Part shown: piece after piece, positions 42,316-51,888 of the stretch | Layout of the letters: each line of letters starts with the position of its first letter | Position numbering within the stretch: the first letter of the stretch is position 1 | Source: Limivivens faecihominis | GTDB lineage: Bacteria; Bacillota; Clostridia; Lachnospirales; Lachnospiraceae | Reading direction: 5' to 3' | Length of the DNA: 64,000 nucleotides | Assembly: GCF_020686945.1 (NCBI RefSeq) | Contig: NZ_JAJEPR010000007.1 | Coordinates: 87,060-151,059, forward strand | Made by a program: the position numbers and the translations under genes | Notes under the pieces: model-generated | Told to the model about the DNA's origin: nothing | What the model saw: only the letters and a program-made list of their open reading frames with translations | The model's database searches: none

Positions 42316-43869
42316 ATGAAAAAGTTAGTAGCTCTTATGCTTACCGGCGCTCTGGCATTCAGCCTTTCCACCGGAGCACTTGCTGATGAAGGAGCAAAAT
42401 CTCCTGACAATGACATGGTCGTAGCCCTTCAGGCAGACGCGACTCATCTGGATCCCCACGTTTCCAGTAACGGTTATTCCAACACCATCACCAACGCAAT
42501 GTATGAAACTCTCCTGACCTTTAATGAGAAATCCGAAGTGGTTCCCCTGCTGGCAAAGGAATGGAGCGTATCCGATGACGGTCTGTATTACACCTTCGTA
42601 CTGAACGAGGGCATTCAGTTCCACGATGGCGAACCCTTCAACGCAGATGCTGTTGTTGCCGTTTATGAGCGCGGTCTTAACGACGATAGCCTGACCTTGA
42701 AAAGAAGCATCTCCAACTGGGAAAGTGTAACCGCTGACAGTGAATATCAGGTTACGATCAAATTAAAAGAAGCAAACAATACCTTTATCAATAAAATCAC
42801 ACAGGTTCGTATGGTCAGCCCGAAAGCAATGGAGCAGGGTAAAGATTACCTCGCAAAGAATTCCGCAGGTACCGGCCCCTTCATCCTTTCCGATCGTGTA
42901 GACGGCGGCTATACCAAACTGGTCCGCAACGAGAATTACTGGCAGGAAGGCCCGGGCGTTGACACCCTTACCTTCACCGTAGTTCCCGAGGATGGTTCCC
43001 GTATCGCCATGCTGCAGACTGGTGAGGCAGACATCATTGATCCGGTTCCGGCTATCGACGTTGCCAGAATCGAAGATGATCCTACCATCGTAGTTGACAA
43101 CTTCCCGGGTATCACCTACCGTTATGTAACCCTGAACACCGAAATGGAACTCCCGGACGGCAGAAAACCCTTTGCCGACAAGAGAGTCCGCCAGGCTCTG
43201 AACTACGCATTCGACAGTAACGCTTATGCACAGGTTGTATTCAACGGTTTTGCCGTAGAGCCGACCTCCATCTTCTCTCAGAACATCATGTACTATTCTC
43301 CGCAGACTCCGTACACCCCGGATCTGGACAAAGCAAAAGAGCTCATGAAAGAAGCCGGCTTTGAGGATGGTTTTGATGTACAGATCATCGTAGATAACAC
43401 CACAATCGAAATGAAAGGTGCTGAGTTTGTAAAACAGCAGCTCTCTCAGATCAATGTAAACGTTGAGCTTCTTGCCAACGAGTCCACCGCCAACGCAGAA
43501 CTGACCAGCGCTCCTCTTGAGGATACCACCGTTCAGATGTGGTATGTAAACTGGGGTTCCGGTTCCTACGAGGCAGACGGATCCATGAGAAATATCCTCC
43601 ACGGCGATAAGATGCCGCCGGAAGGCTATAACACCGCATTCTGGAACAATGAAGAGTTCAATGAACTTCTGGACAGCGCCCTGAAAATGACTGACACCGA
43701 AGAGATCGCAGAAGCTTATGCAAAAGCTCAGGCTATTGCTTGGGAAGAGTGCCCCTGGATCTTCCTTGGAAACAACAACACACTGACTGCTCATAAGAGC
43801 TATGTATCAGGCATCAAATATAAACCTGCCGGTGAGCTGATTTTCCAGACCATCAGCATGGATCACTGA
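42316..43869 (+). CDS. Peptide/solute-binding protein (DppA/OppA family)
   Basis: A 517-residue family 5 binding protein. AGAAAGGA precedes the ATG at 42316. The signal peptide (KKLVALMLTGALAFSLSTG, cleavage at ALA before DEGAKSPD) has no lipobox Cys. Family features: MVVALQADATHLDPHVSSNG, GLYYTFVLNEGIQFHDGEPF and KRVRQALNYAFD. It captures oligopeptides or a related compound outside the cell for the four-gene transporter that follows. Ligand not decidable. Confidence 0.92.
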   Translation: MKKLVALMLTGALAFSLSTGALADEGAKSPDNDMVVALQADATHLDPHVSSNGYSNTITNAMYETLLTFNEKSEVVPLLAKEWSVSDDGLYYTFVLNEGIQFHDGEPFNADAVVAVYERGLNDDSLTLKRSISNWESVTADSEYQVTIKLKEANNTFINKITQVRMVSPKAMEQGKDYLAKNSAGTGPFILSDRVDGGYTKLVRNENYWQEGPGVDTLTFTVVPEDGSRIAMLQTGEADIIDPVPAIDVARIEDDPTIVVDNFPGITYRYVTLNTEMELPDGRKPFADKRVRQALNYAFDSNAYAQVVFNGFAVEPTSIFSQNIMYYSPQTPYTPDLDKAKELMKEAGFEDGFDVQIIVDNTTIEMKGAEFVKQQLSQINVNVELLANESTANAELTSAPLEDTTVQMWYVNWGSGSYEADGSMRNILHGDKMPPEGYNTAFWNNEEFNELLDSALKMTDTEEIAEAYAKAQAIAWEECPWIFLGNNNTLTAHKSYVSGIKYKPAGELIFQTISMDH

Positions 43870-43979
43870 TCCTGAAATAAACGGTAAGAAAGGGAGTGTT
43901 GCAGCACTCCCTTTTTAAATGCTTAATTTCAAAGATGAACTGCCTGCAAAATCCGCAGTCCATCCTGACGGAGGTATGT

Positions 43980-44900
43980 ATGAATCGCTATTTTGTCAGA
44001 AGGTTGCTTGCAACCATTCCACTGATGTTCATCATTTCGATCTTTGTCTTCATGTTCATTCATCTGATCCCCGGTGATCCGGCAAAAACCCTCGCAGGCG
44101 TAGAAGCCAGCGTGGAAGAGGTGGAAGCGATCCGTGAAGAATTCGGCCTGAATAAGCCGATCCTCGTCCAGTATGTGGACTATATGAAAAATCTTTTCCA
44201 CGGAGATATGGGCCGCAGCCTGAAATCCAATCTCCCCGTCACGGAAATGATTGCATCCCGTATGCATTACACCCTGAGGCTCGTCGTCGCGGGCATGATC
44301 TGGGCGCCTTTCCTCGGAATCTTCATCGGCGTGCTCTGTGCGATCTTCCGTGGAAAATTTTTCGACCACTTCGGAATGCTTTTCGCCATCACCGGCCTTT
44401 CCGCTCCCGGTTTCTGGCTGGGTCTGATGGGCATCGAGCTTTTCTCCGTCCGTCTTGGCCTTCTGCCCACCACAGGTCTTGACACCTGGAAGGGTTACAT
44501 TCTTCCTTCCCTGGTAATGGGAACCGGAATCATGGCTGTTCTGGCCCGTTACTCCCGTTCCTCCATGCTGGAGACCCTGCGTGAGGACTATGTGCGTACC
44601 GCCAGAGCCAAAGGTCAGAAGGAATTCTGGGTAATGTTCTCCCACGCATTTCGCAACTCCCTGATCCAGATCGTAACGATCATCGGTCTGCAGATCGGAG
44701 GTCTTCTCTCCGGTTCTGTTATCACAGAGAACATTTTCTCCATCCCGGGACTTGGCCGTCTTCTCGTAGACTCCATCGGCTATCGTGATTATCCGGTTAT
44801 CCAGGGACTTCTGATGATTTTTGCACTGCAGTACGTTCTCATCAATCTGATCGTAGACATGCTTTACGGCGTGATCAATCCGAAGATCCGCTATGACTAA
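43980..44900 (+). CDS. Peptide ABC permease (DppB type)
   Basis: A 306-residue permease. GGAGG precedes the ATG at 43980. It begins MNRYFVRRLLATIPLMFIIS, contains FIHLIPGDPAKTLAGVEAS and the cytoplasmic loop EDYVRTARAKGQKEFWVMF. Six helices. Pairs with the DppC-type permease 18 bp downstream. Confidence 0.94.
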   Translation: MNRYFVRRLLATIPLMFIISIFVFMFIHLIPGDPAKTLAGVEASVEEVEAIREEFGLNKPILVQYVDYMKNLFHGDMGRSLKSNLPVTEMIASRMHYTLRLVVAGMIWAPFLGIFIGVLCAIFRGKFFDHFGMLFAITGLSAPGFWLGLMGIELFSVRLGLLPTTGLDTWKGYILPSLVMGTGIMAVLARYSRSSMLETLREDYVRTARAKGQKEFWVMFSHAFRNSLIQIVTIIGLQIGGLLSGSVITENIFSIPGLGRLLVDSIGYRDYPVIQGLLMIFALQYVLINLIVDMLYGVINPKIRYD

Positions 44901-44917
44901 TGGAAAGGAAGATTGCC

Positions 44918-45838
44918 ATGTCAAACACAACAAACGAACAGGACCGCAAAGAATTTTCCTTTGAGGAAAATTTTATCGACGAAACTATCATTGCTGACAA
45001 GAGCAGCAAAACCAAAGAATTTATCAAAAAATTCATGAAAAGAAAAACCGCAGTCGCCGGTTTTATCGTAATTGTTTTCCTGGTATTTCTGGCCATCTTC
45101 GGCCAGTACCTGGCTCCCTATGATCCGGACGCTTACGACTATTCCAACATGCTGGCAGGCCCCAGCGCCGCCCATCTTTTTGGAACCGACCATTACGGCC
45201 GCGATATCTTAAGCCGTCTTCTCGCAGGAACCCGCCTGACCTTAGGCGTTTCCCTCTCCTCCGTAGTTGTGGGTGCAGCCCTCGGAACCGTCCTCGGACT
45301 TCTGGCCGGTTATTACGGCGGCATCATTGAAAGCCTTGTTATGCGTGCTTCCGACGTGCTTTTCAGTTTCCCGGACATCCTGCTTGCCATCGCCATCGTA
45401 GCTCTTCTGGGCCCTGGTATCATCAACGTGTTTATCGCCGTTATGGTCTTCACCGTGCCCAGCTTCGCCCGTATCATGCGAAGTGCCACCCTGGCCGTCA
45501 AAGGTTCCCTCTATGTGGAAGTTGCCCAGAGTCTGGGCTGTAAGGACAGTCGTCTTCTGTTTGTACATATTTTCCCGGGAACCATTCAGTCCCTGATCGT
45601 CAACTTTACCATGAGAATCGGTTCCGCCATCATGGCAGCTTCCTCCTTAAGCTTCCTGGGCTTCGGAGCAAACGTGACCGACCCCGAGTGGGGAGCAATG
45701 CTCTCCCAGAGCCGAAGCTACCTGAACGTGGCGCCGCATATGGTGTATTTCCCGGGTCTGGTAATCTTTGTCACAGTTCTTGCCTTCAACCTTTTCGGCG
45801 ACGGACTCCGTGATACCCTTGATCCGAAGATCAAATGA
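44918..45838 (+). CDS. Peptide ABC permease (DppC type)
   Basis: A 306-residue permease with a long cytoplasmic N-terminal tail and an N-terminal OppC-type helix (KRKTAVAGFIVIVFLVFLAI), then HLFGTDHYGRDILSRLLAGT and the loop SLYVEVAQSLGCKDSRLLFV. The start at 44918 has AAGGAAG upstream. Member of the same operon. Confidence 0.94.
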   Translation: MSNTTNEQDRKEFSFEENFIDETIIADKSSKTKEFIKKFMKRKTAVAGFIVIVFLVFLAIFGQYLAPYDPDAYDYSNMLAGPSAAHLFGTDHYGRDILSRLLAGTRLTLGVSLSSVVVGAALGTVLGLLAGYYGGIIESLVMRASDVLFSFPDILLAIAIVALLGPGIINVFIAVMVFTVPSFARIMRSATLAVKGSLYVEVAQSLGCKDSRLLFVHIFPGTIQSLIVNFTMRIGSAIMAASSLSFLGFGANVTDPEWGAMLSQSRSYLNVAPHMVYFPGLVIFVTVLAFNLFGDGLRDTLDPKIK

Positions 45839-45854
45839 TGAAAGGAGCAAACTT

Positions 45855-46829
45855 ATGTCCCAGGAAAATTTACTGGAAGTCAAACATCTTCGCACGGAAT
45901 TTTTTTCCAGCAAAAAGAGCAGCGTCACCGCTGTCGATGATGTGAGTTTTGATATAAAAAAAGGAGAGATTGTCGGTCTCGTAGGTGAGTCCGGCTGTGG
46001 AAAAAGCGTTACCTCCCTCTCCATCATGCAGCTTTTAAAAGATACCCCGGGTAAAATCACCAACGGAGAAGTCATTTTCCAGGGCCACAATCTTCTTGAT
46101 GCCTCCAAAAAGGAAATGCTGGACATCCGCGGCGACAAGATGAGCATGATCTTTCAGGAGCCCATGAGCAGCCTGAATCCTTCCATGCGTATTGATAAGC
46201 AGATGATCGAGGGAATCCGCCTCCATACCCCGCTTACCAAGGCTGAGGCCAGAAAAAAAGCGGCCGATATCCTCTCCCAGGTCGGTATCCCTGATCCCCA
46301 GCGTGTGCTGAAAAACTATCCCCATCAGCTCTCCGGCGGTATGAGCCAGCGTGTCATGATCGCCATGGCCATGAGCTGCGAACCGGATCTTCTGATTGCC
46401 GACGAGCCTACCACCGCTCTGGACGTTACCATTCAGGCCCAGATCCTGGAGCTGATGAAAAAGATCCAGCAGGACAAGGGCATGAGCATCCTCCTCATCA
46501 CCCACGATCTCGGCGTTGTGGCTGAGATGTGTTCCCGCGTCATCGTTATGTACGCCGGAAAGATTGTCGAGGAAGCTCCCGTGGAGATCCTCTTTGCCAA
46601 CCCGACCCATCCTTACACACAGGGCCTTATTGCCTCTGTGCCGAAGCTTGGTTCCGGCGTAAAGGTTCTTCCCAGCATCCCCGGAAGCGTACCGGATCTC
46701 TCCGCTATGCCCAAGGGCTGCCGTTTCGCTCCCAGATGTAAATACGCCACCGAAAAATGTCATCAGGAACAGCCTGAACTTCTTTCCGTAGGCGAAAAAC
46801 AGAAATGCCGCTGCTGGCTTAAACACTAG
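45855..46829 (+). CDS. Peptide ABC ATPase (OppD/DppD type)
   Basis: A 324-residue ATPase: Walker A VGESGCGKSVTSLS, signature LSGGMSQRVMIAMAM, Walker B LLIADEPTTALD, H-loop THDLGVVAEM. The C-terminal oligopeptide domain includes GCRFAPRCKYATEKC, which in relatives can bind an iron-sulfur cluster. The start at 45855 has AAAGGAG upstream. Confidence 0.95.
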   Translation: MSQENLLEVKHLRTEFFSSKKSSVTAVDDVSFDIKKGEIVGLVGESGCGKSVTSLSIMQLLKDTPGKITNGEVIFQGHNLLDASKKEMLDIRGDKMSMIFQEPMSSLNPSMRIDKQMIEGIRLHTPLTKAEARKKAADILSQVGIPDPQRVLKNYPHQLSGGMSQRVMIAMAMSCEPDLLIADEPTTALDVTIQAQILELMKKIQQDKGMSILLITHDLGVVAEMCSRVIVMYAGKIVEEAPVEILFANPTHPYTQGLIASVPKLGSGVKVLPSIPGSVPDLSAMPKGCRFAPRCKYATEKCHQEQPELLSVGEKQKCRCWLKH

Positions 46830-46846
46830 AAAACGAGGGATAATTT

Positions 46847-47815
46847 ATGGAACCGTTACTTTCTTTAAAACATGTGTCAAAAACCTTCCCGGTGGGCAAA
46901 ACGATCCTCGGAAAACCGGATAAATTTGTCCATGCGGTGAATGACGTCAGCTTTGACGTATACAAAGGAGAGACTTTCTCCATCGTTGGAGAGTCCGGCT
47001 GTGGAAAAAGTACCACCGGCCGTCTCATCAACCATCTTCTGACTCCCGACAGCGGAGAGATCAAATTCATGGGCCAGGAGATCTCCCATCTCACCCAGGA
47101 TCAGATGCGTCCTTTAAGAAAGGATGTCCAGATGATCTTCCAGGATCCGGCAGGAAGCCTGAACCCGCGTATGCGCGTGGAAGACCTCATCGCAGAGCCG
47201 CTCCTGATCCACACCGATATGAGCAAAGCCGAGCGGATGGAAGTTGTTCATGAGCTCCTCGGCATCGTAGGCTTAAGCCCGAAACACGCAAAGCGTTATC
47301 CTCACGAGTTCTCCGGCGGTCAGAAACAGCGTATCGGAATCGCCCGGGCCCTGACCGTAAAACCGAAGCTCATCATCGCCGACGAGCCCATTTCCGCTCT
47401 GGACGTTTCCATCCAGGCCCAGGTGCTGAACCTCCTCCATCATCTGCAGGAGAAATTCGATCTGACCTACGTTTTCATTTCCCATGACCTCTCCGTTGTG
47501 GAAATGATCTCCGACCGGATCGCCGTTATGTACCTCGGCTTCGTTGTGGAGACTGCTCCCAAGGAAATGCTTTATCAGGCTCCGATGCATCCTTACACCC
47601 AGGCTCTTCTCTCCGCCGTTCCGATTCCGGATCCCGGCCACAAGAAAGAGCGGATCATCCTGGAGGGAGATATCCCCAGCACCATCAATCTCCCCAAAGG
47701 CTGTCCCTTCGCTGCCAGATGTAAAAAATGCATGCCACAATGTCTGGAGAAACGTCCCCAGACCAAAGAAGTGGCTCCCGGCCATCTGGTTGCCTGCCAT
47801 CTCTACGATAAATAA
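46847..47815 (+). CDS. Peptide ABC ATPase (OppF/DppF type)
   Basis: A 322-residue ATPase: Walker A VGESGCGKSTTGRL, signature FSGGQKQRIGIARAL, Walker B LIIADEPISALD, H-loop SHDLSVVEM, and a Cys-rich C-terminal GCPFAARCKKCMPQC. Last gene of the peptide importer operon, followed by a terminator. Partner of the OppD-type ATPase. Confidence 0.95.
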   Translation: MEPLLSLKHVSKTFPVGKTILGKPDKFVHAVNDVSFDVYKGETFSIVGESGCGKSTTGRLINHLLTPDSGEIKFMGQEISHLTQDQMRPLRKDVQMIFQDPAGSLNPRMRVEDLIAEPLLIHTDMSKAERMEVVHELLGIVGLSPKHAKRYPHEFSGGQKQRIGIARALTVKPKLIIADEPISALDVSIQAQVLNLLHHLQEKFDLTYVFISHDLSVVEMISDRIAVMYLGFVVETAPKEMLYQAPMHPYTQALLSAVPIPDPGHKKERIILEGDIPSTINLPKGCPFAARCKKCMPQCLEKRPQTKEVAPGHLVACHLYDK

Positions 47816-47820
47816 TTTCA

Positions 47821-47862
47821 AAGCCTCAGCTGACCTGCTTCGTCAACTGAGGCTTATTTTTT
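47821..47862 (+). terminator. Terminator of the peptide ABC operon
   Basis: AAGCCTCAGCTGAC (47821-47834) pairs with GTCAACTGAGGCTT (47842-47855), one mismatch, then a T-rich run. Confidence 0.92.
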
Positions 47863-47954
47863 GCATAAAGTGCTTGAAACAAACATGTGTTCGTGTTATA
47901 CTTAGGACACGACAGGGGCAGGCCCCTCTACTATTGAAATGAGGTTTTCTACTT

Positions 47955-49118
47955 ATGAATAAAAAAGAAATTGCAGAGATCAAAAAACAGTTCACCCCGG
48001 ACCGCTGTGCCATCACCCGGATCTGCGGCTGCTATGTGAACTCCGAGAAGGAGAAGCAGCTGGAAATGAAGGAGGCTTTCCTCTCCCTCTCCGACGAGGA
48101 AATGTTCAAATATTTCGATATCTTCCGGAAAACTCTCTCCGGCACGATCGGAAAGAACCTTTTAAATATGGAATTTCCGCTTCAGCAGGAGCTGGAGGGC
48201 GGCACTCAGGAATTTCTCCTGAAGCTCCGTGACAGCGGACTCAAAGACGAGGAACTTGTGACCCAGTTTTACGATCGGGTGATCTCCTCCTATGATTTCG
48301 GCGAAAATTATCTGATCCTTCTCATCCACGCCGCCTACGACATTCCCGGCAAAACCAACGACGGCCTCGATATGGACGATGCCTCCACTGACGTCTACCA
48401 GTATGTGCTCTGCAGCATCTGCCCGGTGAAGCTCTCCAAGGCAGCTCTCTGCTACAATGCCCAGAATAACACCATTGAGGAGCGTATCCGGGACTGGATC
48501 GTGGATATGCCTTCCCTGGGTTTCCTCTTCCCGGCTTTCAACGACCGTAATACCGACCTTCACAACCTTCTCTACTATTCCAAGAACGCTGAGGAGCTCC
48601 ACCAAACCCTCATCGACGAGATCCTGGGCTGCGTGACGCCCCTCTCCGCCAAAAGCCAGAAAGAGACCTTCAATTCCATCATCCAGGAGACCCTCGGTCC
48701 TGACTGCGACTACGAGGCCGTAAAGACCATCCATGAAAAGATCACAGAGATGGTGGACGAGCATGCCGATGAGCCCGAGCCCCTGACTCTGGACAAATAC
48801 GAGGTGAAAAAGCTCCTCCAGGAGGGTGGCGCGACGAAAGAGGATTTGGAAGATTTCGACGAACGCTACGACGACTCCGTCGGAGAAAAGTCTTCCTTCC
48901 TGGCTTCCAACATCAGCAGCGCCAGAAAATTTGAGATCAAGACTCCCGACGTCGTGATCCAGGTGAATCCGGAACGCACCGACCTCGTGGAAACCCAGGT
49001 CATCGACGGCAGAACCTATCTCATGATCGAAGTCACCGATTCTGTGGAGGTGAACGGTCTCAGCGTCCGCCCCATCTCCCATAACAGAAAAAAAGAACCC
49101 GATTCGGCTCTTGACTGA
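47955..49118 (+). CDS. DUF4317 family protein
   Basis: A 387-residue soluble protein of the DUF4317 group, widespread in Lachnospiraceae. The conserved N terminus (MNKKEIAEIKKQFTPDRCAI, ITRICGCYVN) and the middle segment (CSICPVKLSKAALCYNAQNN) carry several Cys residues. The C-terminal third is charged and holds TYLMIEVTDSVEVNGLSVRP. No signal peptide or membrane helix. Function unknown. Confidence 0.9.
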   Translation: MNKKEIAEIKKQFTPDRCAITRICGCYVNSEKEKQLEMKEAFLSLSDEEMFKYFDIFRKTLSGTIGKNLLNMEFPLQQELEGGTQEFLLKLRDSGLKDEELVTQFYDRVISSYDFGENYLILLIHAAYDIPGKTNDGLDMDDASTDVYQYVLCSICPVKLSKAALCYNAQNNTIEERIRDWIVDMPSLGFLFPAFNDRNTDLHNLLYYSKNAEELHQTLIDEILGCVTPLSAKSQKETFNSIIQETLGPDCDYEAVKTIHEKITEMVDEHADEPEPLTLDKYEVKKLLQEGGATKEDLEDFDERYDDSVGEKSSFLASNISSARKFEIKTPDVVIQVNPERTDLVETQVIDGRTYLMIEVTDSVEVNGLSVRPISHNRKKEPDSALD

Positions 49119-49171
49119 CACGTTTTCCCATGCGAAAGGGCAGCCTTATCAGCTGCCCCGCATCTTAAAAT

Positions 49172-51007
49172 TTATCCCACTTCTGCTGCTCCTGTGGAGC
49201 TGTTTTCCGTCTTTGGAAAGCTCATTCTCGCCTTGAATAGATCACCATCCGCTTCTATATGGAAGCTTCCCCCCTGAAGCTCCACAAAGCTTTTTACAAT
49301 CGCAAGGCCAAGGCCGCTTCCTTCTGTATTTCTGGATTTGTCTCCGCGCATAAACCGTTCCGTCAGTTCCTCCACATCCATGGTCAGCTCATCCCTCGAG
49401 ATATTTTTCAGGACGATCTCCGCCTGATCTCCCTTATCATAGAGATTCAGGTAGGCCCTTGTCCCGGGCAGCGCATATTTGCAAACGTTGGTCAGGAGAT
49501 TTTCCAGGCAGCGGTAGGTCTTTTCCCCGTCCAGCTCCAGATGGATCTCCTTCTCTGGAACCGAAACCCGGCAGTCGATCTGCGCTTCCTTCAGCCGGTC
49601 CTCCAGCTCGAAAGCCGCCTGCCGCACCAGCTCGGTCAGGTTCAGCATTTTCTTTTCTATCTTGATATTTCCGCTGTTCGCCTTGCTCACCTCGAAAAGA
49701 TCCTCGATGAGCTGTTTCAGACGAAGAGATTTCCGGTCCAGAATATCAATATACTTCTTTCTGTCCTCTTCTGAAATGGTCTCGTCCTTCAGAAGATTTA
49801 CATAAGTAATGATGGCCGTCAGCGGCGTCTTGAGGTCGTGGGAGACGTTTGTGATGAGCTCCGATTTCATATTCTGACTCTTGAGCTCTTCCTCCACAGC
49901 CTTCTGAAAGCCCGCCTGTACCTTGTTAAGCTCCTGCTTCAGCGGCTCAAAGATTCCCGCATCCTCCGTAATCACGGTCTCCAGATCTCCTGCCGCCAGT
50001 TTTCTGGTGCTCTCCAGCAGGATCTGATATTTGCTCCTGATCACTCTGGTATATTTTTTCAGCACGAAGAAGAGAATCACCGTGTAGACAAGCAGCGCCA
50101 TCACGCCGAAATTTCCCAGAATACAGCAGACCAGAACAATGACCAGGTTCAGCCCCAGGACCTTAAACAGGATCCGGTCCGAGGTGGAAGTAAGGTCGAT
50201 ATCCTCCAGTGTCACCGCACAAAGTCTGAAAAAGCCCTTTATCTTCCAGTAAATCCATCTCACAGCCTTTACCACCGTACCGATGATCGTCTTCCAGAAC
50301 CAGCGGACCAGCTGCACGGTCCAGACTCGTTCCAGAAAATAGCGTTTCGGCCCCAGTGTCACCACCGCCCGGAAGCTTAAGACCGCCACAAACCAGAAAC
50401 TGTAGAGCAGTGTCCAGAGTCCGAACTGAATAAGATAAGAGAACTGCTCCAGCATATAAAACTCATCTGAATAGAAGAAAAAGTCGCTTAAGATTCCCAG
50501 CATTGCATAATAAGTATAGAGGGGCGAGAGAGCCAGAAAAATATTGAGCTCCAACGGCATTTTTCCAAAAATCCCGGTCCCAACCCCCAGTGAAGGGATC
50601 AGCGGAAGCAAAAGAGCCGCCAGCGCCAGAAGCACAGTCACACAGCCCACCAGAATCGGAAGACCGGACTCCGCAAGAACCGTTCTCCAGCTCACATAGA
50701 TCCATTCGTCATAGCTGTTCTTATAAACGAAGTCCTTTGTCTCCACATAGGGATTCTCATAATAGACTTCCAACTGGACGTCCGACTCTGTGTCTGTCTC
50801 CGTTTCCGCCTCAATGGGCTGATCCTCCCCCAGGTTTGCGGAAGTCTCTGCCTCCGCTCTGTCCCGGTAAACGTTCATCCGCTCCTCAGCCCCCATCCGT
50901 AATCTTGGATAGCAGATGATCGTCCCCGCCGCCAGCACCACCACCACTAGAATACAGAGCAGATTGCCCAGCCATTTTTTACTGTTTTTCGATTTTGTAT
51001 CCAACAC
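49172..51007 (-). CDS. Sensor histidine kinase (HisKA type) with multi-helix membrane domain
   Basis: A 611-residue kinase. There is one N-terminal helix, an acidic extracytoplasmic segment (about 35-100), then four or five further helices to about 325. HAMP, HisKA with ELITNVSHDLKTPLTAIITY (phospho-His about 391), and the ATPase domain with LENLLTNVCKYAL and GSGLGLAIVKS follow. The likely start is a GTG overlapping the response-regulator gene by 29 bp. It pairs with that regulator. Signal and target genes are not evident from neighbours. Confidence 0.88.
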   Translation of the reverse strand: MLDTKSKNSKKWLGNLLCILVVVVLAAGTIICYPRLRMGAEERMNVYRDRAEAETSANLGEDQPIEAETETDTESDVQLEVYYENPYVETKDFVYKNSYDEWIYVSWRTVLAESGLPILVGCVTVLLALAALLLPLIPSLGVGTGIFGKMPLELNIFLALSPLYTYYAMLGILSDFFFYSDEFYMLEQFSYLIQFGLWTLLYSFWFVAVLSFRAVVTLGPKRYFLERVWTVQLVRWFWKTIIGTVVKAVRWIYWKIKGFFRLCAVTLEDIDLTSTSDRILFKVLGLNLVIVLVCCILGNFGVMALLVYTVILFFVLKKYTRVIRSKYQILLESTRKLAAGDLETVITEDAGIFEPLKQELNKVQAGFQKAVEEELKSQNMKSELITNVSHDLKTPLTAIITYVNLLKDETISEEDRKKYIDILDRKSLRLKQLIEDLFEVSKANSGNIKIEKKMLNLTELVRQAAFELEDRLKEAQIDCRVSVPEKEIHLELDGEKTYRCLENLLTNVCKYALPGTRAYLNLYDKGDQAEIVLKNISRDELTMDVEELTERFMRGDKSRNTEGSGLGLAIVKSFVELQGGSFHIEADGDLFKARMSFPKTENSSTGAAEVG

Positions 51008-51692
51008 CCCATACCACCTTCAAATATTTTGGATTTTTCGGATTGACTTCGATCTTCGTCCGGATATTCCGGATATGCACCATGATGGTCTCCGTGCCGA
51101 TGGGTTTCTCATTCCAGATCCGTTCATAGATCTCCTCCGGAGAAAAGACCCTGCCGGGATTTCTCATGAGAAGAGCCAGAATCTTAAATTCCAGAGGTGT
51201 CAGCGTCACCGGATTTCCGTCCACGCTCACCTCCACGGTATCCTCGTTAAGTTCCAGTCCCCCAACTACATAGAAATGCTCCTTCGGCTCTTCCGTTCTG
51301 CTGCCCGCCGCCAGTTTAAGATACCGGCTGTAGCGCCGAAGCTGGGAATTGACCCTGGCCATGAGCTCCATCGGTGCAAAGGGCTTCGTCACATAATCAT
51401 CCGCCCCGATATTGAGCCCTGTCACCTTGTCGATCTCCTCGGACTTCGCCGAGAGCATAATCACCGGAAAATCGTAATGCTCCCGAAGCTTCATCGTCAT
51501 CGTGATTCCGTCCATCACCGGCATCATGATATCGATGATCGCCAGATGAATCTCCTCTTTTTCCAGAATCTTCAAGCCCTCCAGGCCGTTCTGGGCCTTG
51601 AAGACCTCATATCCCTGATTTTTCATATAAATACCCACGCCGTCCAGGATCTCTTTGTCATCCTCGACGATCAAAATATGGTAAGCTTCCAT
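50979..51692 (-). CDS. OmpR/PhoB-family response regulator
   Basis: A 237-residue regulator: receiver domain with ILIVEDDKEILDGVGIYM and phospho-Asp in LAIIDIMMPVMDG, then a winged-helix DNA-binding domain with LTPLEFKILALLMRNPGRVF and ETIMVHIRNIRTKIE. AAAGGAG precedes the start. Transcribed with and overlapping the sensor kinase gene. Confidence 0.94.
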   Translation of the reverse strand: MEAYHILIVEDDKEILDGVGIYMKNQGYEVFKAQNGLEGLKILEKEEIHLAIIDIMMPVMDGITMTMKLREHYDFPVIMLSAKSEEIDKVTGLNIGADDYVTKPFAPMELMARVNSQLRRYSRYLKLAAGSRTEEPKEHFYVVGGLELNEDTVEVSVDGNPVTLTPLEFKILALLMRNPGRVFSPEEIYERIWNEKPIGTETIMVHIRNIRTKIEVNPKNPKYLKVVWGVGYKIEKQ

Positions 51693-51888
51693 TTTCTTTC
51701 TCCTTTAACTCTTTACTCGCAGTCTTTGCCCTCCCGATATGCACCTCCTCATTATAAAGAGTTTTCCTTCTGAGCACAAGTATAGCGCCTAAAGCAAAAA
51801 AACAATCGGCGGAAAATCGAAAGATTTCCAAAAGAAAACTGCCGGATGCAAAGATTTCTCTCCACATCCGGCAGTTCGCCGTCTCTGA

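Noticed and set aside
42763..43794. 343-codon minus-strand ORF
   Set aside because: Antisense to the peptide-binding protein gene, which has clear family motifs.
43929..44933. 334-codon minus-strand ORF
   Set aside because: Antisense to the DppB gene and Asp/His-rich, typical of a shadow frame.
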